NCBI RefSeq assembly: GCF_002091715.1 | Contig: NZ_BDAG01000021.1 | Span: forward strand, 1-64,000 | Reading direction: 5' to 3' | Source: Pseudomonas migulae NBRC 103157 | GTDB taxonomy: Bacteria > Pseudomonadota > Gammaproteobacteria > Pseudomonadales > Pseudomonadaceae | DNA: 64,000 nt | Part shown: piece after piece, positions 10,574 through 19,329 of the stretch | Layout: each line of letters begins with the position of its first letter | How positions within the stretch are numbered: the stretch's first letter is position 1 | Made by a program: the position numbers and the translations under genes | The notes under the pieces: model-generated | Database searches by the model: none | What the model was told of the DNA's origin: nothing | Seen by the model: only the letters and a program-made list of their open reading frames with translations

Positions 10574-13500
10574 CTACTTCCAGATCACGTTCAAGGCCTC
10601 CGGACTGCCGTCATAACCGAATTGCTTCATGACGATTGAACACGAATCGCACGGGGCCATGGTGGTGGCGATGGTGATTGACTCAAGCTCCTGAGAGTCC
10701 GGATATTTCTGGCGTATGACGCCGATGAGTTTGCTCTCGGTGTCCAGTGAAGTAGGGCGTTGGGTGAGTTCGGGGGTGTATTTCTCGACGTCTTTGATCG
10801 TGTGCGGAATCGCTCGCAACTTGCCGGAAGCGGACACGCTCAGCGATGTCTGCGGGAAGTGGGCACCGTGATCAATGTTGAAATAGCTCGTGCCGTCGAT
10901 GATCACCTCGTTCGAGTCTCTGCTTCTGGAAAACAATGGCAGGTAATGGGTGTCACCTTGTCTGCCGGAAACGCTGACATAAACCTCCCGAATGCCCTGT
11001 CTTGTCTTGATTTCCGCGAATGCAACATTCCGCGGCTTGCCCAATTCACTACTATGAATGGCGCTGATGCGTTGCTGTAATTCCAACATGACGCCATCGA
11101 TTTTCAACGCCTTCGGCCCGCCCTGAACCGACGATTCCAGGGTGATGACGGTTTTCTGAAACAGTGTATTGATTACTTGCGCTGTCGTTTCACGGACACT
11201 TTCCGGAGCATTCCTGGACGCTGACCAGGTCGTTGCGCCATCGGTGGAGTGCCTGACGATCATTCTGGTCGAGTGATCGAACAGCACGGCCTCGCCGGGG
11301 CTGGTATCGACCTTGATCAACTTGAGCGTATCAGGCGGATTGGCAGGGCCTCCGATGGGAATGGCGATGTTGTCCATCGCTTGTAGAGCGCGCTCAACCC
11401 GACCCACACCATAAATCCTCGCCATGTTGTTGGCATTCAACGACCCGGTGTACACCACCATCAACTCGCGACGCAGTTCGGCGGGCAAGGTTGACGCTTG
11501 CTTGAAGGTCAGTGCGTTACGCAGGCTTTGCCCATTTGCCAGTTCGGCAACGTAAAAATCCCCCGCATCAAGACGTGTGAAAACATACCGTTTCGAACCG
11601 TCTATGGAGTCCACGATGATGGCTCCGGAGTGGAAGGTATCGGTGACACCTTTTTCGGTCACGTTGACTTTGACACGCCCGTAAATGCCTTTGCGAAACT
11701 CCATCGTCGCGTCGAGTGTTGTGTGAGTGGCCAACGAAAATTTTGTCAGGGGGGCATCGGCAGCGCCTGGTGTGTAAATTCTGTCGCCAAACCAGGTGGC
11801 CCATCCCTTGGTTTCATCGAACGTACCGACTGCGGGTGTCGGGGCCGGGTCTCGCGTCACATAACTGGTCGTGCACACGTCTGCTCCCGGTGCGCGCCGT
11901 GGCCGGCAAGGTATCGACTTCAGCGAATCACTCATGTCAATCAAGTCAGCGCGGCGTAGCGTGTCACCCTCCAGCCGGTACGGTACGTCATCGATAAACA
12001 GCGTTGTCCGGCCGTCCACTTCAAGCACTTCGCGTACGTGGCGAGTCTTGGCCAGCTCCACAACCGATTGCTGGTTGCGGCCTTCCAGAGGGCGGTAGTG
12101 CGATTGCCCGGGTGAGAAGTCACTGGCGCGAGTTGTTAACGGAGGACCATAGGGCTTGGAGGACAATGGATCGACCAGACGCCAGTCGGTCTTGCCAGAG
12201 GCGCCGATGTTGCGTATTTGCACATCGTCTATGCCTTTGATGCTGGCTAACTGATCTCCCAGCGTTGCAGGCTTCCAGCGTCCGGCATCATACAACTGCG
12301 GCAAGCTGCGCACATACTCGTAGTAGCGGATTGTTCCCATGAAATCGTTGAAGTTGAACGTGACGGCTTTGTAAATGTACCGCACTGCTTTTCCCAGTCC
12401 TTTGAGCAGCGCCGGAATAATCTCAAGCGGGTTCAAGGCTTGCAGCGTCGATACCAGCAGCGTTTTTGTCAGCGTTGCAAATGAAGGAAGCGTTGCGCGT
12501 GTGGCCAGCCGGCCTGCGTTGTTGATCAGTCTGACCGAACCCGTGACGAATTTGCCAATGGGGATCGCGAACGAAATCACGTCAAAAAACAGGCCGACTA
12601 TACCCAGCGCGATGCGGTTCTTGTCGCCTGACATCAGGTCTTCGACAGGGCCCCAGAACGGTACAAACTTCTTTGCGAGCTGGAGTGTCTTTCTACGTCG
12701 AGCTTCTTCGAGTTCAAACTTGGTCTGTCCCTTCGCAAGCGTGCGCAACTTTTGCGGGTCAACGAACAGGAGTTCGGTTGCTATGTGACGGCTGATATCC
12801 ATTGAACGGCTGGACGACAGGGTTAATGGGGCGCGCCGATGTTGGTCTGTGATCTCGGAACTGGCGCTGAGAGACGGTGGCAGCTGATCGATGATGGCCT
12901 CGCAGAAGGCCGTTGCCTTGGGCAGGGTGCCGTTCGAATGCGCGTCCCAGTCGAAGGGTAAATGCCTGTCGCGGATGACATCAACATAGGCCCCATTGGA
13001 GGTGGTTGCCATCGCTCCGATCCGGGGAATCAACAACGTCGCATCAAAATTTTCGAGTCGACGTATCACCCCGGCTTTCGGAAAAAGCTCGTAAAAAGTG
13101 CTGACGGAAACGGCGGCTTCGTCCCCGGTGGGCTCGTTTGTTTGGGTCGCTTGCAGTATCACGCCGTTGCGCGCTCTGAGCGGCAACGTAATGTTGGGCG
13201 TCTCGTCCTTGGCGGCGACTTTGCGGGTTTCTTTGCGCAGGCTGTAAATCTTGACTTCACCCACCTCCAGCGCCAGGCGGTCGGCATGCGGAAGTGAAGT
13301 TAACAGCGTTCTGATCAATGTCTGGTAGGCCGTTGTTATCTTTTCCAGATACCGCTTGAAGGCGTCGTCAAACAGCGCAGGGACATCGGGGATTTCGGTA
13401 AACGGTGACAGGACTTTTTGACGACCTTCAACGCTAGGGCCGGGAACCGGCCACGGCCGATCGGCTATTAAGTACCGGTCCTTGTCCATCCTGATCCATT

Positions 13501-15226
13501 TCGGACTTAAGGTCTCGCCGTCGGCTTCAGTCACAATCCATATTTTCTGATCGTCGAACATACCGGACGCCAAGACATCGGCGAACGAGTAATACTTGTA
13601 TTCCTTATCCCTGAGTGGCGGTGTGTCGCGAAAGCCGATCGAAGCCAACTCGTCATACCTGGCCAGTTTGCGTCCGTCGGTATTGAAGGCTTCGGTTCCG
13701 AACAGTGTTTGTACTTCAGCCTTGGCAATGGACAGCCGTTTGGGGGGCTCTTCATTGATCCGGATAACCGCTTGATTGACCTCGTTCGAGTGTTTTTCCA
13801 GTTCGGAGCAGGCTCGTTCGATGTCGGCTTGCGTGTAACCTTCGAGTTTTTTTTGCGGGATGAAACCATGGGTGACGGCCCAATCCAGTGTTGGAAGCAG
13901 CCTGGTGCGACTGAGGAGGTTCAATTCTTCCGTCGTTGCCACTTCGGCCCGGTACATGGGCAAGTTGACCAACTGCTGGAAGCTCAGCCTGTCCAGCAAT
14001 TCGGGGGCTACGGCTTTGACGAAATTGACTCCATTGAGGAAATTGACCCAGACAGCCGTGCTCCGGTAGGCAAGATCCGCCTGAATATCGCGGACACGAA
14101 ATTCAAAGGGGAATCGGGACAAAAACAACCGCGAAATGACCACGGCCTCTTTGTCCGACGATGCCAGTTTTGACGTGAGTAAATGGGCTTCAAATGCCTC
14201 GCGGATAGCCTGGTAGCTCTTTCCCCAATTCTCGTGAGTTTGCCAGTCGTAACCAGCGATCAAGTCGCTGGAATCCAGGGTTTGTGCACAAAGCCAATGC
14301 TGCAGCGCGTTGGCTATCAGTCTGGTGCGAATGTAAGGAGAAGTCTCTTCACCGGTTCTTCCGCCGTACCAATCCATTGTCGTCAGTAAGGTGTTTCCCA
14401 GTTTTTGAGCCTCCGCGCTCTGCAGTATTTTTTCGAGGTACACACTCGGCGTTGCGCGTACTTGTTCAATCGTTGCGTTAGAAAGAACGTCCTTGGCAAG
14501 GTACGCCAACGGTGAAGTAACGTTCTCCGGCAGAAATTGATTAACCGCATCGACTATTTCGGAGCTGGCCCGGCCTCTATGGAGTAACTGCGTATCGACT
14601 GGAGTGTCAGCTTGTTGGATAGTCGCGAATGTTTCCGGATCCTTTTCTGTGGGAAGGGACTTCAGATCAAGGGCTTCAAACTCGTCCTCCAGTCTCAAGC
14701 GATGGCTGGAGATTCTGTCTCGAACGACCTTTATCGTGGCCTGAACTTTTTGCGGATCTCTCGAAGTCAATGCAATGCCGTAAAAGACGCACATTCTTTC
14801 GAAGCCAATGGTGCGGTTTGAATTCAACACTCCGCCCAGTAATGCTGCTGCCCGCTCAATCCGCAGTTTCAGAGGCTGCCATTTGGCGTGTTCGGTCAAC
14901 TCCAGCGTGACTTTATGTCCTGTGTTTTTCCAAGTCTGGTAGACATACTTGCCTTCCGTGAACGCGACGGATAGATCACCGTGTTTTATTTCAAGCCTTG
15001 TGCACATATCGATGTAATCCCGATCGCGCAGCACTTGCCATAACGCTTTTAATCCGTCTGCGCTCACCTTGGTGATTGGTGAAAAAGGTTTTAGTGACAA
15101 AACGGGCCAAAGGATATTTACCGGTGTTTCGCGCAGGGTTGCGAGCAGAAGTTCGTAATCCTCCAGTTGGCCTGCATGTAACTCAGCCTCGGAGGGTGAC
15201 GGCGGGTTTGAAGTGTTCGATTGCAT
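10574..15226 (-). CDS. Giant toxin-like protein with C-terminal deaminase-type domain (DUF6543-like)
   Basis: About 1550 aa. I chose the ATG at 15226, preceded by GAGAAG; a TTG at 15298 would add 24 residues. The long N-terminal part resembles large Pseudomonas proteins labelled DUF6543/dermonecrotic-toxin-like. A hydrophobic stretch near residues 880-905 (ALGIVGLFFDVISFAIPIGK) could serve membrane insertion or translocation. The extreme C-terminus has D1495-T-E1497-S-K-L and then APC1526-D-S-C1529, with a final strand ALNVIW. That is the (H/C/D)xE...PCxxC zinc-site layout of bacterial toxin deaminases; I think of the BURPS668_1122 type. No signal peptide is seen. No immunity-like gene is found on either side. 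Composition appears less GC-rich than its neighbours. Confidence 0.72.
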   Translation of the reverse strand: MQSNTSNPPSPSEAELHAGQLEDYELLLATLRETPVNILWPVLSLKPFSPITKVSADGLKALWQVLRDRDYIDMCTRLEIKHGDLSVAFTEGKYVYQTWKNTGHKVTLELTEHAKWQPLKLRIERAAALLGGVLNSNRTIGFERMCVFYGIALTSRDPQKVQATIKVVRDRISSHRLRLEDEFEALDLKSLPTEKDPETFATIQQADTPVDTQLLHRGRASSEIVDAVNQFLPENVTSPLAYLAKDVLSNATIEQVRATPSVYLEKILQSAEAQKLGNTLLTTMDWYGGRTGEETSPYIRTRLIANALQHWLCAQTLDSSDLIAGYDWQTHENWGKSYQAIREAFEAHLLTSKLASSDKEAVVISRLFLSRFPFEFRVRDIQADLAYRSTAVWVNFLNGVNFVKAVAPELLDRLSFQQLVNLPMYRAEVATTEELNLLSRTRLLPTLDWAVTHGFIPQKKLEGYTQADIERACSELEKHSNEVNQAVIRINEEPPKRLSIAKAEVQTLFGTEAFNTDGRKLARYDELASIGFRDTPPLRDKEYKYYSFADVLASGMFDDQKIWIVTEADGETLSPKWIRMDKDRYLIADRPWPVPGPSVEGRQKVLSPFTEIPDVPALFDDAFKRYLEKITTAYQTLIRTLLTSLPHADRLALEVGEVKIYSLRKETRKVAAKDETPNITLPLRARNGVILQATQTNEPTGDEAAVSVSTFYELFPKAGVIRRLENFDATLLIPRIGAMATTSNGAYVDVIRDRHLPFDWDAHSNGTLPKATAFCEAIIDQLPPSLSASSEITDQHRRAPLTLSSSRSMDISRHIATELLFVDPQKLRTLAKGQTKFELEEARRRKTLQLAKKFVPFWGPVEDLMSGDKNRIALGIVGLFFDVISFAIPIGKFVTGSVRLINNAGRLATRATLPSFATLTKTLLVSTLQALNPLEIIPALLKGLGKAVRYIYKAVTFNFNDFMGTIRYYEYVRSLPQLYDAGRWKPATLGDQLASIKGIDDVQIRNIGASGKTDWRLVDPLSSKPYGPPLTTRASDFSPGQSHYRPLEGRNQQSVVELAKTRHVREVLEVDGRTTLFIDDVPYRLEGDTLRRADLIDMSDSLKSIPCRPRRAPGADVCTTSYVTRDPAPTPAVGTFDETKGWATWFGDRIYTPGAADAPLTKFSLATHTTLDATMEFRKGIYGRVKVNVTEKGVTDTFHSGAIIVDSIDGSKRYVFTRLDAGDFYVAELANGQSLRNALTFKQASTLPAELRRELMVVYTGSLNANNMARIYGVGRVERALQAMDNIAIPIGGPANPPDTLKLIKVDTSPGEAVLFDHSTRMIVRHSTDGATTWSASRNAPESVRETTAQVINTLFQKTVITLESSVQGGPKALKIDGVMLELQQRISAIHSSELGKPRNVAFAEIKTRQGIREVYVSVSGRQGDTHYLPLFSRSRDSNEVIIDGTSYFNIDHGAHFPQTSLSVSASGKLRAIPHTIKDVEKYTPELTQRPTSLDTESKLIGVIRQKYPDSQELESITIATTMAPCDSCSIVMKQFGYDGSPEALNVIWK

Positions 15227-15516
15227 GTAATCGCTTCTCTTGGTTGTCGGTTGATTTGCACATCGCTCTGATGGGATGGCGTCGTTGGCCGATTTCAAGT
15301 GAAAACAAACAGTAGAGAGCGGTACATAGTTAGGTGATGGCGGTTTTGCTCCAGGAACTGTGTCGCGCGGTGTGTCTGCGTCTCAATGAAAACCGTTATT
15401 TACTGGCACTTGCCCATAGAAAGGGCTTCCCGCTTGCCGGGATCGAGAACGCACCCTAGTCTAGCTGTAGCGATCACGTTGGATGATGATCTGGCTGTGC
15501 TAAAACAAGGGACCTC

Positions 15517-17976
15517 ATGAATCAAGCGCGTACTCTCGGAACGCCACGGTTGTTGGGCATCGTCTGGCCATTTATCGCCGTCGTGCTGTTTCAGGCGCTG
15601 CTGGGCGGTGTCAGCCTGTACGTTCTGTCGGCGGTGCGCGGCTACGTTGCCGGCGAAAGCCTCTGGTCCAAGGGCCAGAAAGACGCCATCTATTACCTCA
15701 ATCTCTACGCGGACAGTCACGACGAGACGATATTCAGCAAATACAAGAACGCGATTGCCGTGCCTCAGGGGGGCCATGAATTGCGTGTGGCGCTGGATCA
15801 TCAGCCGCCGAAATTAGACGCCGCGCGCGTGGCGATCCTCAAGGGCGGCAACCACCCGGATGACATCAATAGTGTGATCTGGCTGTACCTGAATTTCCGG
15901 CACTTCAGTTACCACGAGAAAGCCATTGACCTCTGGCGGGTGGGCGACGCGTATCTGGTGCAACTCGATGACATCGCTCAGGAAATGCGTCAGCGCATCA
16001 CCACCGACCAGGCCACCGATGCCGATATCAGGCGCTGGAAGGATCAGATATTCGTCATCAACGAAAGTGTGACACCGGCGGCGAAGGCCTTCAGCGATGC
16101 CTTGGGCGAAGGCTCGCGGATGATCCTGCGGCTGTTGCTGGCGATCAACCTCGCCACCGCGCTGGGCTTGATTGTCCTGGCCCTGATGCGCACGCACAAA
16201 CTGCTCAAGCAGCGCCATGCATTCGCCGATGCACTTCAGTTGGAAAAAGAACGTGCGCAAATCACCCTGCAATCAATTGGCGATGGCGTGATCACCACCA
16301 ATGTCGACGGCGCAATTGCCTACATGAACCCGGCCGCCGAGGCGTTGACGCACTGGAAGGCTGAGCAGGCGACAGGTTTGCCCCTGGCAGCGCTGTTCAA
16401 TCTGCTGGACGAAAACGCCCAGGCCGATGGCTTTACGCTGATCGAACACATCCTCAGTGGTCAGCTCAGCGGTGGCAGCGAACATTCCAAATTGATTCAG
16501 CGCCTGGATGGCAGCACGGTGTCGGTCACACTGGTCGGCGCGCCGATCCGCAATGCCGGCAAGGTCAGCGGCACCGTGCTGGTGTTGCACGACATGACCC
16601 AGGAGCGGCAATACATCGCCAATTTGTCCTGGCAGGCGACCCATGATGCCTTGACCGGTCTCGCCAACCGCCGCGAATTCGAATATCGCCTGGAACAGGT
16701 GCTGCATAACCTGGCGCGGCAGCCGGGGCGTCATGCGCTGATGTTCCTCGATCTGGATCAGTTCAAGCTGGTCAACGATACCTGCGGCCACGCGGCGGGA
16801 GACGAATTGCTGCGGCATATCTGTGCGCTGTTGCAATCGGGTTTGCGCGAGGGCGATACCCTGGCGCGACTGGGCGGCGACGAGTTTGGCATTCTGCTGG
16901 AGAACTGTTCGCCGGAAGCGGCAGAGAAAATCGCCGAGGGGCTGCGCCAGACCGTGCAGAACCTGCATTTCGTCTGGAAGGGCCGGCCGTTCGTGACCAC
17001 CGTGAGCATCGGGCTGGTGCATATCACTCAGCAGCCCACCACCCTCGAAACATCGCTGCGCGCCGCTGACATGGCGTGTTACATGGCCAAGGAAAAAGGC
17101 CGCAACCGGGTTCAGGTCTATCACGCCGACGACTCGGAACTCTCCCTGCGCTTCGGTGAGATGGCTTGGGTGCAGCGCCTGCACATGGCGCTGGAGGAAG
17201 ACCGTTTTTGTCTGTACGCCCAGGAAATTGCGGCCCTTGGACATGTCGAACAAGGCGGCGGGCATATTGAAATTCTGCTGCGCCTGCATGACGAAGCCGG
17301 GCGCATGATATTGCCCGACAGTTTCATTCCGGCAGCGGAACGTTATGGCCTGATGACTTCGCTTGATCGTTGGGTTGTGCAGAATGTTTTCAAGATCATT
17401 GCCCAATGTATAGCGGAGAAACATAAAGGGCCGTTGGCAATGTGTGCGATTAATCTGTCAGGCACAACTATCGGAGATGAGGCGTTCCTGGACTTCCTGC
17501 GTCAACAGTTCATTACTTACTCCATACCGCCTGAAATGATTTGTTTTGAAATCACTGAAACCAGCGCAATTTCCAATCTTGGAAGTGCAATTCGATTTAT
17601 TAATGAACTCAAAGGCTTAGGCTGCCATTTTTCGCTGGATGACTTTTGCGCCGGAATGTCCTCATTCGCTTACTTGAAACATTTGCCTGTAGACTTCCTG
17701 AAGATCGACGGGAGTTTCGTAAAGGATATGCTGGACGACCCGATTAACCGCGCCATGGTCGAAGTGATCAATCACATCGGTCATGTCATGGGTAAACGCA
17801 CGATTGCCGAGTTTGTTGAAACACCCCAGATCGAGCAGGCATTGCTGGAGATCGGGGTGGATTACGCTCAAGGGTATGTGATTGAACGCCCGCATCTGTT
17901 TACCTGCGATAGTCTGCAAAGTCGTCCTGCCAGGCCTCAGCCTTTGTTGTTCAAGGCACCTGGCACGTTCCGTTGA
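15517..17976 (+). CDS. Membrane PAS-GGDEF-EAL protein (c-di-GMP turnover)
   Basis: 819 aa. A first transmembrane helix (residues about 13-38), a roughly 165-residue periplasmic sensor region and a second helix (about 205-227) precede a PAS domain. GGDEF is intact at 453-457. The EAL motif reads E585-I-L, but the other catalytic positions look kept: INLSG, CFEITET, SLDDF, LKIDGSF and AEFVET. Both cyclase and phosphodiesterase activity are therefore possible. A TTGGAT (15479) / TAAAAC (15501) promoter with 16-base spacing and an AAGGG ribosome site precede the ATG. undA follows 45 bases later. Confidence 0.9.
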   Translation: MNQARTLGTPRLLGIVWPFIAVVLFQALLGGVSLYVLSAVRGYVAGESLWSKGQKDAIYYLNLYADSHDETIFSKYKNAIAVPQGGHELRVALDHQPPKLDAARVAILKGGNHPDDINSVIWLYLNFRHFSYHEKAIDLWRVGDAYLVQLDDIAQEMRQRITTDQATDADIRRWKDQIFVINESVTPAAKAFSDALGEGSRMILRLLLAINLATALGLIVLALMRTHKLLKQRHAFADALQLEKERAQITLQSIGDGVITTNVDGAIAYMNPAAEALTHWKAEQATGLPLAALFNLLDENAQADGFTLIEHILSGQLSGGSEHSKLIQRLDGSTVSVTLVGAPIRNAGKVSGTVLVLHDMTQERQYIANLSWQATHDALTGLANRREFEYRLEQVLHNLARQPGRHALMFLDLDQFKLVNDTCGHAAGDELLRHICALLQSGLREGDTLARLGGDEFGILLENCSPEAAEKIAEGLRQTVQNLHFVWKGRPFVTTVSIGLVHITQQPTTLETSLRAADMACYMAKEKGRNRVQVYHADDSELSLRFGEMAWVQRLHMALEEDRFCLYAQEIAALGHVEQGGGHIEILLRLHDEAGRMILPDSFIPAAERYGLMTSLDRWVVQNVFKIIAQCIAEKHKGPLAMCAINLSGTTIGDEAFLDFLRQQFITYSIPPEMICFEITETSAISNLGSAIRFINELKGLGCHFSLDDFCAGMSSFAYLKHLPVDFLKIDGSFVKDMLDDPINRAMVEVINHIGHVMGKRTIAEFVETPQIEQALLEIGVDYAQGYVIERPHLFTCDSLQSRPARPQPLLFKAPGTFR

Positions 17977-18021
17977 AATCTCCTGCTGATCCTTACAATC
18001 ACAATCAAAAGGAACCCGACA

Positions 18022-18816
18022 GTGATCGAGACATTCAACCGAACCGGCCCCCTCATGGAAGCTGCAAGTTATCCCGCCTGGGCTCAGCAACTGATCCAGG
18101 ATTGCAGCGAGAGTAAACGCCGGGTTGTAGAGCACGAACTGTACAGGCGCATGCGAGATAACAAACTCAGCGCAAAGACCATGCGCAACTACCTCATTGG
18201 TGGTTGGCCGGTGGTCGAGCAGTTCGCGTTATACATGGCACAGAACCTGACCAAGACCCGTTTTGCCCGCCATCCCGGCGAGGACATGGCGCGTCGCTGG
18301 TTGATGCGCAACATCCGGGTGGAATTGAACCACGCCGATTACTGGGTGCACTGGAGTCGCGCTCACGGTGTGAGCCTGGAAGATCTGCAGGCGCAAAAGG
18401 TATCCCCTGAACTTCATGCCTTGAGTCACTGGTGCTGGCACACCAGTTCGTCGGATTCGCTGATCGTTGCCATTGCCGCCACCAACTACGCCATTGAAGG
18501 CGCGACAGGTGAGTGGTCGGCGCTGGTCTGTTCCAATGGTGTCTACGCGGCCGCGTTCCCCGAAGAGGATCGCAAGCGGGCCATGAAGTGGCTGAAGATG
18601 CATGCCCAGTACGACGATGCCCATCCATGGGAAGCGCTGGAAATCATCTGCACGCTGGCAGGCATGAACCCGGGCAAGTCCTTGCAGGCAGAGTTGCGTC
18701 AGGCGGTGTGCAAAAGCTACGACTACATGTTCCTGTTCCTGGAGCGCTGCATGCAGCTTGAATATGTGGAGAAGGCTCCGGTCATGCGTGAGCGCATGGC
18801 GCTGGCTGAAAGCTGA
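18022..18816 (+). CDS. undA: UndA, diiron fatty-acid decarboxylase (1-undecene synthase)
   Basis: 264 aa heme-oxygenase-like diiron oxidase. UndA converts medium-chain acids such as lauric acid to the terminal alkene 1-undecene, a volatile made by pseudomonads. The ligand set reported for UndA is present at the same numbers: E101 and H104 (RVELNHADYW), E159 (NYAIEGATGEW) and H194 (LKMHAQYDDAH). This also supports the GTG start at 18022, which follows AAGGA by eight bases. Such proteins are often mislabelled TenA-family regulators; there is no HTH domain and no thiaminase gene context. A strong terminator follows. Confidence 0.9.
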   Translation: MIETFNRTGPLMEAASYPAWAQQLIQDCSESKRRVVEHELYRRMRDNKLSAKTMRNYLIGGWPVVEQFALYMAQNLTKTRFARHPGEDMARRWLMRNIRVELNHADYWVHWSRAHGVSLEDLQAQKVSPELHALSHWCWHTSSSDSLIVAIAATNYAIEGATGEWSALVCSNGVYAAAFPEEDRKRAMKWLKMHAQYDDAHPWEALEIICTLAGMNPGKSLQAELRQAVCKSYDYMFLFLERCMQLEYVEKAPVMRERMALAES

Positions 18817-18833
18817 TCCTTTTTCCATGCCAT

Positions 18834-18877
18834 TAAAAAGCCCGCTCCCCGGGTATCGCCAGGGGAGCGGGCTTTTT
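18834..18877. terminator. Bidirectional terminator between undA and the SMR gene
   Basis: AAAAAGCCCGCTCCCC and GGGGAGCGGGCTTTTTT flank an 11-base loop. A-tract and T-tract sit on either side, so it can end both convergent transcripts. Confidence 0.88.
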
Positions 18878-18895
18878 TGTATGGACCGGCAATGA

Positions 18896-19210
18896 CTAGG
18901 CGCTGACTTTCAGTCCAATCAACCCGGTAATGATCAACGCCACACTGGCGAGCCTGTACAGCGCCATGGACTCACCAAACAGAATGATCCCGGCGATGAC
19001 CGTGCCGACCGCGCCCACGCCTGTCCAGATCGCATAGGCAGTGCCCAGCGGCAGTTCCTTCATGGCCAGGCCGAGCAGGCCAAGGCTGATGGCCATAGCG
19101 GCAACGGTCAGTGCGGTGGGAAGGGGGCGGCTGAAACCATCGGTGTATTTCAGGCCGACGGCCCAGCCTACTTCGAACAGGCCGGCGAAAAACAGAATGA
19201 CCCAGGACAT
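18896..19210 (-). CDS. sugE: SMR-family guanidinium exporter (SugE/Gdx type)
   Basis: 104 aa with four transmembrane helices and the essential E13 in FAGLFEVGWAVGLKYT. The W-A-x-G-L-K-Y-T pattern marks the Gdx/SugE branch of small multidrug resistance transporters, which export guanidinium by proton exchange, rather than the EmrE branch. The gene is preceded by a guanidine-II riboswitch, which supports the substrate assignment independently. A GGAGG ribosome site lies six bases before the ATG. It would act as an inner-membrane dual-topology dimer. Confidence 0.92.
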   Translation of the reverse strand: MSWVILFFAGLFEVGWAVGLKYTDGFSRPLPTALTVAAMAISLGLLGLAMKELPLGTAYAIWTGVGAVGTVIAGIILFGESMALYRLASVALIITGLIGLKVSA

Positions 19211-19231
19211 GACAGACCTCCATCGATTGAC

Positions 19232-19282
19232 GGGGTCGTCCCCAGATTAATGACTCGATCGAGCCGCGAGGTCGTCCTCGCG
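19232..19282 (-). promoter_or_regulatory. Guanidine-II (mini-ykkC) riboswitch
   Basis: On the minus strand two hairpins share the loop ACGA. The first is CGCGAGG-ACGA-CCTCGCG (19282-19265). The second is GGGG-ACGA-CCCC (19243-19232), just ahead of the GGAGG ribosome site of the SMR gene. Paired small stems with ACGR loops are the defining structure of this class. Guanidine binding would be expected to expose the ribosome site and turn on export. Confidence 0.9.
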
Positions 19283-19288
19283 TTGCGC

Positions 19289-19294
19289 AGTATA
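19289..19294 (-). promoter_or_regulatory. -10 element upstream of the guanidine-II riboswitch
   Basis: TATACT on the minus strand, seven bases before the first riboswitch stem. A convincing -35 is not seen at the usual spacing. Confidence 0.45.
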
Positions 19295-19329
19295 GTGCCC
19301 ATCATTAAACCGGGGATCAAGTTGGCCGC

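Noticed and set aside
16273..17424. 383-codon minus-strand frame within the GGDEF-EAL gene
   Set aside because: Antisense to an intact multi-domain gene with catalytic motifs; no start signal.
18022..18816. TenA-type thiaminase or transcriptional regulator
   Set aside because: No DNA-binding domain or thiamin gene context; the diiron ligand set matches UndA instead.
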